This document shows positions 35,482 to 44,960 of a stretch of 64,000 nt of DNA, piece after piece. Under the pieces are notes generated by a model. That model was not told the DNA's origin. It did no database searches and was given only the letters and a program-made list of their open reading frames with translations. The stretch is from Symbiodinium natans (taxonomy: Eukaryota; Sar; Dinophyceae; Suessiales; Symbiodiniaceae), in the NCBI GenBank assembly GCA_905221605.1, contig CAJNDS010002821.1, forward strand, positions 60,001 to 124,000. The letters are read 5' to 3'. The first letter of the stretch is position 1. Each line of letters starts with the position of its first letter. Position numbers and translations under genes: made by a program.

Positions 35482-36876
35482 TCACAACTGGGCCGCACTT
35501 GAGAGACACCGCACCTGGCCTATGCAGGTGCACGACTGTCGATTTGACATTTCGCAGTGCCTCAAAACCGTCGGGGAGGCCGGGTCGCACGTCTCCTCCT
35601 CCATAGACGTGGAACTCGCGGTGTCTGAGTCAGAGCTAGAGACAGGGGATAAGATGTCGGTCGCCACGAGGCCGACCCCCGAGCAAACTGTGTCCTTTTC
35701 GTCTTCTGGTGCGTCCCCGAGGCTTGTATCTCCAGGCTGCTGCGTTGCCCTGTCTGCCGCGTCTACCTTTACAGCCACTTCTGGACTGTGGTCACTTATC
35801 CCATCTTCCGATGTGGGCTCCACTTCTTTCGGGCCGGAGCTGCACTTTGTCCCTTCCATTAGAAGCCATCGCTTCCGGAAATTGGTGCCAAAGAGAGATG
35901 TCCCTGTTGGGCTTGCTGCATGCTGTTCGTCCTCAGCAGCGCTGGCCTTCTCCTTGCAATCTGGGCCTTCCCACATTGCTGGCGTCGGACGGCACACTGC
36001 TGGAGGCTCACTGACCATGCTCCAGGAAGGAGCTGCCTCGCTAACATTCTCCCTAACAAAGTAGCCACTCCTGGTCGCGTCGGGAAGAAATGAGCCTTCA
36101 CGTATCTGTTGGAGCATCTGTTCTAATTGGCGAATTGGTCCACTCAGAGCATCCCGAGAATAAGCCAGGTCACTCATAGGCCCTGTGCTATGGTGTGCTA
36201 ACAATGTCTGCGTCTCACCGTGGATCCCAAACCTACTGAGCCAACCCAGCACCGTGTGCTTGAGACAGTGCGACGTAGTGCGCTGTCGGGTGGGATCACT
36301 CCTCAACAACAGTCCATGCAGCCAATCTGATGCCTCAGCTGTGTCTATGTGCCGTTTGAGGAAGGTTCCCCCTGGTCCTGGGGCCGGGAGCAGCGCCCCA
36401 AGCGGTCTTTTCGCCAAATCAATGCCTGCTAACTGGGCAGCATGGTGCCATTCAAGCGCCCAGTGGAAGTCGGGGCTGACTCCCTGAATAGGTGCCACCA
36501 ACGGCATGAACAACGCCTTCTTTTTCTTGGCTTGGCTACTCTGCTTGACACGGCGTGCCCTTGCTTCCACGTAGCCGACGGGTCGGCCAGCTACTTCTGT
36601 GACATCGAAGGAGAGGCTGTCAATGCACGCTACATCGCTCCAGCGGTTCCGTGCGAACAACTGGAAACACATAACCCCTGCCGCAAACCTGTCAATCGGG
36701 TCGGCATCCTGTGCACGTATAGCTTCTTCCACCTGTCGCACTTCGCTAACCGTCAAATCACGGGCCTGGTTTTGAGGTAAGTGCTCCCCTGCAGAACGGT
36801 CTGCTGCACCCACCACTCGCGGTGACAAAACTGCCTCCAGGTTGTGACATCTTAGCGCATGCTGGGCTAGGCGCAA
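35482..36876 (-). CDS. Tyrosine-recombinase-like catalytic domain
   Basis: The frame has 464 codons; residues 40-275 form the catalytic domain. Visible active-site candidates are Arg78 in FARNRWSD (box I), Lys111 in the beta-hairpin, His203-x-x-Lys206 in SHCLKHTVLGWL, His229 in LLAHHS and the nucleophile Tyr239 in AYSRD. In classical phage-integrase-type recombinases the second position is His-x-x-Arg, so Lys206 is a substitution. Such enzymes cut and rejoin DNA through a phosphotyrosine link and commonly mobilise transposons. The C-terminal 180 residues are acidic, low-complexity and unassigned. The start is uncertain: the frame is open upstream of the annotated TTG and appears to continue the frame at 36867-37679 after a one-base shift near 36905-36920. 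Confidence 0.7.
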   Translation of the reverse strand: MRLAQHALRCHNLEAVLSPRVVGAADRSAGEHLPQNQARDLTVSEVRQVEEAIRAQDADPIDRFAAGVMCFQLFARNRWSDVACIDSLSFDVTEVAGRPVGYVEARARRVKQSSQAKKKKALFMPLVAPIQGVSPDFHWALEWHHAAQLAGIDLAKRPLGALLPAPGPGGTFLKRHIDTAEASDWLHGLLLRSDPTRQRTTSHCLKHTVLGWLSRFGIHGETQTLLAHHSTGPMSDLAYSRDALSGPIRQLEQMLQQIREGSFLPDATRSGYFVRENVSEAAPSWSMVSEPPAVCRPTPAMWEGPDCKEKASAAEDEQHAASPTGTSLFGTNFRKRWLLMEGTKCSSGPKEVEPTSEDGISDHSPEVAVKVDAADRATQQPGDTSLGDAPEDEKDTVCSGVGLVATDILSPVSSSDSDTASSTSMEEETCDPASPTVLRHCEMSNRQSCTCIGQVRCLSSAAQL

Positions 36877-37679
36877 GGCTTGGACCGTCCCGAGCGCTGC
36901 CAGCTTCCCTTTCGACCTGCAAATAGCTCCTTCAAGAAAGCATACAGGATCGGCTCCGGAGGCATGAGCGGTTCGTGATTATCTACTCCTGGTCTCAGCC
37001 ACTTCATGAACCTGATGAGAGACGTGGCCCGTTTCAGTGCAGTATGGGGCGACTTAACGCCGAAAACATCTCTGATAGACGAGAGAGCTTCCTCGTCTTC
37101 CATGCTGCAGACACTCTGGACAAACTTACCGGCCGAGGGCGATGCCAACATGAGCGTCAGCCAGAGTTTGACAGCTCGGCCCCACACGTATTCGCACTTC
37201 TCGTCGAAGTCTCTGTCAGGCTTGCGCCTAACTGCCTGCAAGAAAATGGCCTTGTCAGGTGTAACCACTCTGCACTGGCGCTTTACTGATCGTTGCTCTG
37301 ACAGCTCCCTTAATTGGATCTCAGCTTGACCATACATGGTGGGGGTGGGCAGGTCATCGCTTATGATCGAAGGCGCTGAGAAGATCTCTTGAAAGACTCC
37401 GGACTCCCAAGGTAGTCGTATAACGGGCAAAGTAGCTTGCTCAACAATGACATGCTCGCTCAACCCATCTTGCGTAGCCTGCACTGGTAAGGCCGGCGCG
37501 ATCGCATCATCGGAATCGTTTTCCGACGGCACTTCTAGGGCTCTCATGCTGCAAGCCAACTCAATGTGCAAGGTCATGTTACCCTCTTGCGCTGGCACTT
37601 GCACTGAGTCTGGGAACCTACAACCTGTGGAACACTCGAGCCGAGGAGAACACGACTGACGACGTGTTGAGCTAAGCAA
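36867..37679 (-). CDS. N-terminal (core-binding) part of the tyrosine-recombinase-like protein
   Basis: The 270 codons end 10 bp inside the next frame. The C-terminal half is helical and contains AVKLWLTLMLASPSAGKFVQ, ALKRATSLIRFMKWLRPG and EPILYAFLKELFAGRKG, as expected for the SAM-like DNA-binding domain that precedes a tyrosine-recombinase catalytic domain. After ELFAGRKG the correct continuation (KLAALGTVQALRLAQHALRC) lies in the other frame, so one base has been gained or lost near 36905-36920. The N-terminal 110 residues are low-complexity and unassigned. With 35482-36876 this would be one protein of about 730 residues. It is either a slightly broken gene or an assembly indel. Confidence 0.6.
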   Translation of the reverse strand: MLSSTRRQSCSPRLECSTGCRFPDSVQVPAQEGNMTLHIELACSMRALEVPSENDSDDAIAPALPVQATQDGLSEHVIVEQATLPVIRLPWESGVFQEIFSAPSIISDDLPTPTMYGQAEIQLRELSEQRSVKRQCRVVTPDKAIFLQAVRRKPDRDFDEKCEYVWGRAVKLWLTLMLASPSAGKFVQSVCSMEDEEALSSIRDVFGVKSPHTALKRATSLIRFMKWLRPGVDNHEPLMPPEPILYAFLKELFAGRKGSWQRSGRSKPCA

Positions 37680-38137
37680 ACATCAGTACAGCAGGATCAA
37701 GACTGTCAAAGTCTGTTGTCTGTTCCTTTTCCTTCTCAGTTGTCAGTGGCTCGCTAGGTCCCTTTGGACCGGGGCCTCTGCCCTTGTGCAGAGGTTCTCT
37801 CTCTGTAAGAGGCTTTCCCTAGATAATCGACCCTTGTCGACATCACGGGCCTGCTGCGCAAAACTCTAGCCAGGGGCCGAACAGTCCCGTGCCGCACTCC
37901 TGCACAGGTGACAACATACTGGCGCACAGTCAGCCATACCCTAGTCAGACTCTTTTTCCAACGAATACATACTGCTCCCTTCTTTCATGAGTGTAAGGAC
38001 TGGACTTACGGTCATCCCTCAAATATCCCTTGCAGAAAGCCAACGCTGGACACTGAGGGGGCGGCAACCTTGACAGTCCTACCGATACTGCAGCAGCAAG
38101 CACACTCCACCATGTTTTCAGTTATGCAGTAAGTCAA
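37680..38137. other. Spacer upstream of the recombinase gene
   Basis: 458 bp without a supported gene. It contains short inverted GGTCCCTTTGGACC and CCTCTGCCCTTGTGCAGAGG motifs near 37757-37795. A promoter or intron is possible, but no signal is decisive. Confidence 0.4.
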
Positions 38138-38713
38138 TCAATGTCCTGGATTCGCTTGTAGACGCCAGAGGCTATGGTTTTCCGTAACACACTCGCTGAT
38201 GCACGCATTCGAATCGTGCGTCCCTGTGGTGCTTGACCCGGGACTGGAAATGTCCAAAGAAAACTCCTGGTGAACAAAAGATTCAAACTCACCATTCGCT
38301 CTACGCACTTGTTCAGTCCATGGGGGTGCAGCATCTGTGGTTTCATGCTGAGGCCACACTGTGGAGGTGACTGCAGACCAAGGAAGATGATGAGGAGGAT
38401 TTGCGTCTTCAACATACAAATGTAAGAAGGCCTGGAGGAGTTCACCCTTTAGGTCCTGCAACGCCAAGCTGACGAGAGCTTCAGGTGTGTCACATCGTTG
38501 AGCTCTATGGTGGGCACGATCGACGAGCCTGGCAAGCCTGGCCTGCCACTGGTTTTCCGTGAATCCAAATCTTTTGGGGTCGAGCATGCCAAAGTCCTCC
38601 AGAACCTGTTCCTGCAGAAACTCCGTCAAACCTTCACGCATATGATCGAGAGCTGCAGCATGTAATGCCATGGCATGAATTTCACAGGTTCTCGGACCAA
38701 AATCTTGAGACAA
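38138..38713 (-). CDS. Unrecognised acidic helical ORF, 191 aa
   Basis: The product starts MSQDFGPRTCEIHAMALHAA and is predicted from composition to be largely helical, with LTEFLQEQVLEDFGML and LVSLALQDLKGELLQAFLHL. It has no signal peptide or clear membrane segment, and I do not recognise a family. It lies upstream of the recombinase-like gene on the same strand with a spacing of about 460 bp. It could therefore be an upstream exon or a co-mobilised accessory protein. Composition and length favour real coding over chance, but only moderately. Confidence 0.35.
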   Translation of the reverse strand: MSQDFGPRTCEIHAMALHAAALDHMREGLTEFLQEQVLEDFGMLDPKRFGFTENQWQARLARLVDRAHHRAQRCDTPEALVSLALQDLKGELLQAFLHLYVEDANPPHHLPWSAVTSTVWPQHETTDAAPPWTEQVRRANGEFESFVHQEFSLDISSPGSSTTGTHDSNACISECVTENHSLWRLQANPGH

Positions 38714-39470
38714 GAGAACGAGAGGACAACATCACTGCAGCGAGTACCTAAATGCATGGTGAAGTCACGAAACAACTCCTTTGTAGAGGCAATGCAGCAA
38801 CTGCCTGGCGTGGTTTGACAACTGCCACGGTCTCTCCTCGCGTGTGCACCATACTGTCTCGCAAGGTCCTCCAGGACAACATTAAGTACAATTGGCCAAA
38901 GCAAGAAACTTGCTCGATCACACTGAGGCGCAAACTTCTCAGCATACTCGCTCACCATGCACTCTGTGCCACTAAACAAGGCATGACATGCCCAAACAAG
39001 CGCAGACACACTGTAGACGCTCAGGGGCTCGCTCAATCACACTGAGGTACCCGACAGTCTGAAGCTCTCAGAAAACAAGCAGAGTGCACTACTGCTCACC
39101 TCAAACACAGGCCAAAACCGTAACACAAACATGGAGTATCTTCCAGCTGAGTACGCGAATGCTCCATTTAGCTCGGAGCAAACCTGGCATGGCTCGAAAT
39201 GCAGTTCGTCACGGGGCCCGTTGAAAGACGAACCTGTTGAGGCTCGACCCGGTTGGGGCTTTTTGATTTTCTCATCTGACTCTCAGTGCCCTCTCGGGCT
39301 GAGCCAAAATTTCTCACGCATTCCATGGTGAAAAATTTTCTCTCAAAATAAAGGTTTGTACTCAAGAGTACTAAGCCCTTAAAAAATTGGCAAGAATGAA
39401 AACTTCAAATTTCAAATGCAATTTCAAGATTTTGGTTTCCACACATTCCACACACTTCTACTGTTACTAC
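38714..39470. other. No supported gene
   Basis: Opposed frames of 65-136 codons occur on both strands without recognisable domains. GAGCCAAAATTT at 39301-39312 is too short a match to count as a leader relict. Confidence 0.45.
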
Positions 39471-39710
<240 letters not shown>

Positions 39711-39897
39711 ACATCCCACTGATCATGAGCAGTACCTGCAATCGGCGAGCCGTTTGTGCTCCAAGTTCAATACCCCGGGCTCCGTGTGAGCACTGCAGAG
39801 CGGTCAACAAGGCCCCCAGACAGCACCCAGCCAAATGTACTGTCCTTTGGCAAATCTGTCCTTATGCATCTGAAGCTGCGTAGCGACAGGACTGGCG

Positions 39898-40699
39898 ATG
39901 GAGGAGCTTCAGCATGTCTTCGGCCCGCTGGTGAAGGACCAGCTGGATCTCATGGAGTGGGCACCGACGATGAAAAGGGAACTGGCGCAAAGGTGGGGGC
40001 AAGGGACGCGGTCCCGAAGGCCCCAACCTGACCTACTTGATCAAAGCACTGGCCAGACTGGCGCTGCAACAGGAGACAGCGCTAAAGATCCTACGCCAGG
40101 ACTACAGCTGGGTGCTCTTCATTCAGCCGGGCAGTCAGGGGCCACTTCCCCTCCAGTTTGCGGCAGCACAAAAATGGAAGAAGTCTCAGGAAGAGGGAGC
40201 TACGACCAATGCCCTACGCACCACCCTATTCGGGTGTCTGATCACGATGCTGCATGCGGGCCTGAAGGACATCGGAGGGGCAACGCCGACACCCTTCCAG
40301 ACCAAAGCGGAGGAAAACAAGTGGCTACAGGATGGCCACTGGTGTTATCAGAAGTGGTCACCAGCGCCGGGGAGCCTAGTGGTAGATGAGGGGAGGCCCC
40401 CGCTCCCGCACATGAAGCTTGTGGAAGCACTACAACTCCTCCTACCCATCATCACGCAGCCCTATATGATACACAGGTTTCACGCCACACGACCTCTGGC
40501 AGACACCATGACGGGGATCACCGCTTTTCAGCTGGACATCTCCAATCGCACGAAGGGCCGCCCAACAGTGTGCGAGACTCTGGAGGCATTGACCGGCTTA
40601 TCAGCCCTGCAGGTCATCGGCCTCCAACTGAGGAGGGACACGCTCAAGCAGTCACCGGCTGCCGCGCTTGTCCAACAGACGCTGGCAGAATACTACTAA
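39898..40699 (+). pseudogene. Linker/helical domain preceding the USP-like domain, frameshifted
   Basis: Two frames join into one coding run. The first (39898 to about 39990) gives MEELQHVFGPLVKDQLDLME. The second (through 40699) has a Gly/Lys-rich linker, then TYLIKALARLALQQETALKI, QDYSWVLFIQ, AAQKWKKSQEEG and TTLFGCLITMLHAGLKDI. I recall this helical pattern (A-R-L-A-L-x-x-E followed by a W-K/R segment) from dinoflagellate mobile-element proteins, unverified. A shift near the G-run at 39991-39999 links the two parts. The frame ends at a TAA (40697-40699) while the USP-like part continues in another frame. The function of this part is unknown. Confidence 0.45.
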
Positions 40700-41530
40700 C
40701 ACGGCTCCGCAACAGCAGCAATACATGCTACCTTAATGCAAGTGTACGCGCCTGGCTGTTTGCAGTCAGCCACCTCCAGGTAGCGGACATCCTCAAGTAT
40801 GGTGCTCAGGAACAGGCGTGGAGGGACGTGTATCATGCGCGTCAGCCTATTCACGTCCATGCACTGCGCTCCTGGCGGCCCTTGTTGTGCAATTGGGCTA
40901 ACTTACACCAGCAACAGGATGCTTGTGAGTTCCTAGAACACCTCCTAGGAGCTGGACGACCCCAAGTTCTCCAAGGCAGGTGGGAATCACGCATTGTTAG
41001 TTAGTGAGGTAGAAGGAACAGAGACCAGAGGACAACACAACACACAGCGGTCTCTCACTCTTGACTTCCCGGACCCTTACGCCAACACTACCCTTCAAGC
41101 ACTTATTGACCACTGGCACACAGGAGGCACGTACATACAGGCTTGCACACATCCTCCCCGCATCATGCTCCTACGCATCTCGCGCTTCTTGGACACAGAT
41201 GCTGGCGAGACAGTCAAACTGCACACCAGGGTAGCCATTCCCACTGCTGTCCTGATTCCGTGCTATTGTGACCCACATCAAGGAGCTGCTTGCACGCATA
41301 CCACATATCTAATCACTGCATGTGTGCTGCATCGAGGGTCCACTGCGCACGAGGGGCACTACACTACCCGCTTTCTCAATCATCTCCCCTCAAGGGTTGC
41401 GCCTCATGCGCCCCCGCAATGGCACGCTGATGACAGCAAGCCCATTGAGCGCTTTAACACTGCTGTCACACATGACTCAGTGCTCAGTCAACAGTGCTAC
41501 CTCGTCCTGCTTTGCAGGACCACGCTATGA
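40690..41530 (+). pseudogene. USP-type (peptidase C19-like) deubiquitinase domain, broken by a frameshift
   Basis: USP enzymes cleave ubiquitin or ubiquitin-like tags with a Cys-His-Asp triad. The Cys box is visible as RLRNSSNTCYLNASVRAW, with the candidate nucleophile Cys in NTCYLN, and is followed by HQQQDACEFLEHLL. The His box is HRGSTAHEGHYTTRF with the candidate His in GHY. An Asp follows in WHADDSKP, and QCYLVLLC resembles the usual C-terminal strand. The two halves are in different frames. The change falls at 40996-41003, where TAGT is duplicated (TAGTTAGT); removing one copy would make the frame continuous. The zinc-finger insert of large USPs is absent, so the domain is compact. It precedes the 2OG-oxygenase-like ORFs on the same strand, which suggests one element. 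Confidence 0.6.
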
Positions 41531-41919
41531 AGACTTGAGCGCAGTGGGGTAGCCGCCTGTGGGGGACACATAGGCAGCCTGTGCTTACAAAAAACCCAAA
41601 AAATCAGAAAAAAGCATTGCACTGCTGTCTTGTGGCTGCGGCTACCTGACAAACACCCACGCTCATGTATGCATGCACCAGGTACCTGTGGCACGATGTG
41701 CAGTGAGCCTCCCGGGCCACTCTACTGAGCACGAGTTAATTCATTGCCAATTGACGAGGCGCTAGGCTGCCACCCTGCGATAAAACGACAGGGGTTGTTA
41801 ATGATTGCACGATCACGCCTACCCTTCCTACTAGTCCCCACACTCCTCCACAATCCCATGGCGCGTTCTGCCTGAAACATCGGGCCCGAGCATGGCACAA
41901 CACCCTGCGAACGATACCA
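41531..41919. other. Spacer between USP-like and 2OG-like regions
   Basis: 389 bp without a supported gene. It could be an intron or intergenic DNA. Confidence 0.4.
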
Positions 41920-42692
41920 GTGCACACTCCTGACTGTGCAATGGGGGAGGCTGTTGGCCTCAAGTCAACACAGGATGAGCATGAGGTAAGGACCCCGTAC
42001 TCATTGGAGATTGATGACAAGCTCCCCGATGACACGCCATACCCACGGCACATTGCTGAACAAATTGCGGCTGAAATGATCGCCTGTGGACAGGTACGCA
42101 TGAGTGCATGGGAGCTACTATGTGATAGTCTGCCTCGTAGCGATCTGCGCAGTGAGGCGCATGCCGACCTCCTGGCAGTATGTGCTTTCTGAGTGGTGCC
42201 TACTCACAGGGCCCACTACATGGACTCAGGCACAATACCACAAAGTTTCCGTGGGTAACTCTAATGGTGTGTAAGTACATTCGCTCCTGCACCCGGGTGC
42301 CCTTCACTAGCTTCATCCTACAGCGTAATACGTTCATGACGGCACACCGAGACATGAACAACGCCAGGCAAAGTGTCAATGCTGTACTACCCACAGGCGG
42401 AGGGGCATGGGTACATGACCCGAACGGCAACTATGCGTCTATGGATGGTACCATGCAGGGCACTGTGATGAATCTCACGCTGCCAGGAGTCACCTTTGAC
42501 CGTCAACAATGGCACGAAACGCGCCCCTGGACAGGAGATCGAATCACGATTGCCATCTTCACGGTCAGGGCTGTGGATGACCTCACCCCTGCACATGTCG
42601 CCGCGCTCCGGAGACTGGAGTTTGCACTACCTGCACCACCTGCATCACCTGCACCACCTGTACCATCTGCAAAAAACCTTGACAGTGAGTGA
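41920..42692 (+). pseudogene. 2OG-Fe(II)-oxygenase-like ORF, copy 1, split
   Basis: Proteins with the HxD...H...R signature bind Fe(II) and 2-oxoglutarate in a double-stranded beta-helix and hydroxylate proteins, nucleic acids or small molecules. The first frame (41920-42192) aligns with the N-terminal part of copy 2, and the second (42180-42692) with its core. Visible in the second frame are GAYSQGPLHGL, then His56 and Asp58 in TAHRDMNN, GGGAWVHDPNG, His112 in WHETRPW and Arg121 in GDRITIAIF. The frames join within GCAGTATGTGCTTTC near 42177-42190, so there is a one-base shift or an unrecognised splice. The C-terminus is a Pro/Ala linker written by CACCTG repeats. The substrate cannot be inferred. 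Confidence 0.55.
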
Positions 42693-43034
42693 GAGGCTAG
42701 TGCGCCATCCTTGGCCACTCTAGACCGTCAGTGTGCCCGACTGGGCCACTTGTACATAGACCGTGCCGTCTAGTGTACAGCACCTCAATGTCTTGTACAT
42801 ACTCAGCGACGATGATTTAACTGCAGGCTGAGACGCTGCATCCGAAACTGTTTGTCCACTGCCCCGGCAATTCATGCTGAAGCAGTTTTTGTCTGTGCCA
42901 CTGTGCACTAATCTCTTGACTGGTTGAGTAGGACGCAAGTTTGCAGCTATTCGTAGCGGGACTTGCCCATTATGGTTCTAGTGCTCGTGAAGCACCGGTG
43001 CAAAGCACTGCCATGTACCTGACGCCAAGCTGAG
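42693..43034. other. No supported gene
   Basis: Spacer between the first 2OG-like ORF and the TAG-rich region. Nothing is recognised. Confidence 0.45.
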
Positions 43035-43292
43035 TGACCGGCTGCGATAATAGTAATGACACTAGTAGCAGCAGTAGTCTTAATAGTAATAATAGTAGTA
43101 GGAATAACAAAAAACTAATAATTGTAGTAGGAGTAGCAGTAGTAGTAGCAGTAGTAGCAGTAGTAGTAATAATAGTAGTAATAATAATAATAGTATTAGT
43201 AATAGTAATAGTAGTAGTAATAATAATAGGAGGAGAAGGAGTAGTAATAATAGTACTAATCGTAGTAGTAGCAGCAGCAGCTGGTAGTCGTC

Positions 43293-43373
<81 letters not shown>

Positions 43374-43374
43374 C

Positions 43375-43455
<81 letters not shown>

Positions 43456-43501
43456 CAGTAGTACTAGTACTAATACCAGTACTAGTACTGGCAAAAAATA
43501 A

Positions 43502-43547
<46 letters not shown>

Positions 43548-43590
43548 TGTTGTTGTTGTTGTTGTAGTAGCAGTAGTAGTAATAGTAGTA
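43035..43590. repeat. TAG/TAA-rich trinucleotide region
   Basis: Degenerate TAG/TAA/CAG trinucleotides (43035-43290) pass into nearly pure TAG (43291-43460 and 43501-43547), then TTG units (43545-43565) and a short degenerate end. Poly-Ser, poly-Leu and poly-Val frames are artefacts. Confidence 0.95.
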
Positions 43591-43619
43591 GTGACCCGCA
43601 GAGCTCTCAGAGTCATGTC

Positions 43620-44010
43620 ATCTTTCAGTGCCAGCATTGCTGTAGTACTAGAAAGCAGAGCTGCAAATGAGCTGCTTTGCTCTGGAAGCTGGCCCAACGC
43701 GAGGATATTAACTTACCAACACAGGGTGCACCTTTGCCAGGACTCTCTCTTGAGGAGAGGAGCACTTCCGAGCAATGATGCAGCTGCCAGAAAATCTTCC
43801 AAGGATTAAAGTGCCCGTAACTAATCCCCAGTTTAAACAAGGGCCTGTGGCTGGCCAATATGGATCCGATGTCGGGAACCTACTTTGGTGCGGATACCAG
43901 AATTGCCGCCTTGAGCGGTTTACCCTGGCGGACCGCCGGCGGGGTTCTTGAGACTCTGAGCAGCACATCCCTTATCAGGTACGCAAAGTATAGGGGAACA
44001 GCACAGTAAC
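43620..44010 (+). repeat. Direct repeat of about 390 bp, copy 1, with exon-like core
   Basis: Matches 44339-44730. Near-identical blocks include GAGCTGCTTTGC, GGAAGCTGGCCCAACGCG, GGACTCTCTCTTGAGGAGAG and CGCCTTGAGCGGTTTACCCT. The frame from 43842 gives GLWLAN, GADTRIAALSGLPWRTAGG and LETLSSTSLI, and ends at a donor-like CAG|GTACGC at 43978/43979. The same frame is kept in copy 2 with conservative changes, which suggests protein-coding constraint. The function of the peptide is unknown. Confidence 0.7.
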
Positions 44011-44338
44011 GGCCTGTTTGCTGTACAAGTTAAACGCTCTGCTTCCCGAAATCACAGTCAACGCACATCCAGAAGGCCCGAGCTGCAATCTCGTCAGCAT
44101 TTCATGCACCATCAATGCTGCCTTCCTGTCTCTCTATGTGCTAGCAGCCTACTAAGACGACTGTCCTGCACTGCAGCTCAGTAAGATGGGCACTGCCTAT
44201 CAAAACTCTATCTCTCGACAACGAGCAGTCAGCCTCTGCAGGCATTCAAACACAAGCCCAATGCGCTCCAGGTCACTCTGAAATAAGACGGCGGAGCTGA
44301 GTCAGTTCAAACTAGCAGGGCGCCCAGAGTGTCACCAC

Positions 44339-44730
44339 TCTTCTGCACCAGCATTGTTATTGCACTAGGCAGCAGAGCCGCAACTGAGCTGCTTTGCCCT
44401 GGAAGCTGGCCCAACGCGCAGCAACTAATCTAATAAAACAAGGGTGCACCTAAGGGTGCCAGGACTCTCTCTTGAGGAGAGGAGCAATTCCGAGCAATGA
44501 CGCAGCTGCCAAACAATCTTCCAAGGACTACAGAGCCAGTAAAACAAAGTCCCAGTCTAATCAAGGGCCTGTGGCTGGCCTGCATGGTTCCAATGTCAGG
44601 AATCTATACAGGTGCGGATACCAGAATGGCCGCCTTGAGCGGTTTACCCTGGCGGACCGCCGGCGGGGTCCTTGAGACTCTGAGCAGCACACCCCTTACC
44701 AGGCACGCAAAACAAAGGGGAACATCACAG
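44339..44730 (+). repeat. Direct repeat of about 390 bp, copy 2, with exon-like core
   Basis: Second copy, offset about 720 bp from the first. The frame from 44566 gives GLWLACMVPMSG, GADTRMAALSGLPWRTAGG and LETLSSTPLTR. The donor position reads CAG|GCACGC (44702/44703), that is GC where copy 1 has GT. GC donors are established in dinoflagellate introns. An acceptor-like TTTGCAG|G at about 44937 precedes the second 2OG-like ORF, so this may be its upstream exon. Confidence 0.7.
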
Positions 44731-44960
44731 TAACGGCTGATAGACTCTTGCAAGATAAAAGCTCTGCTTCCTACAATCACAAAGAAGCGCAACCAACGAG
44801 CCTCTCACTGCAGGCAAAACAGAACCTCAGTAGCTTTAATTGCTGCCTTCTCTGACTCACTCTCTGCCTACTGCCGAGTTCCTGCAGGCTTGTAGTATGG
44901 CGCAGCAGATATCTAGGCTCTTATATTTCATTTTGCAGGCCTAGCATCCGATAGTGACTC

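Noticed and set aside
39301-39312. Spliced-leader relict GAGCCAAAATTT
   Set aside because: Only nine leader bases match and context gives no support.
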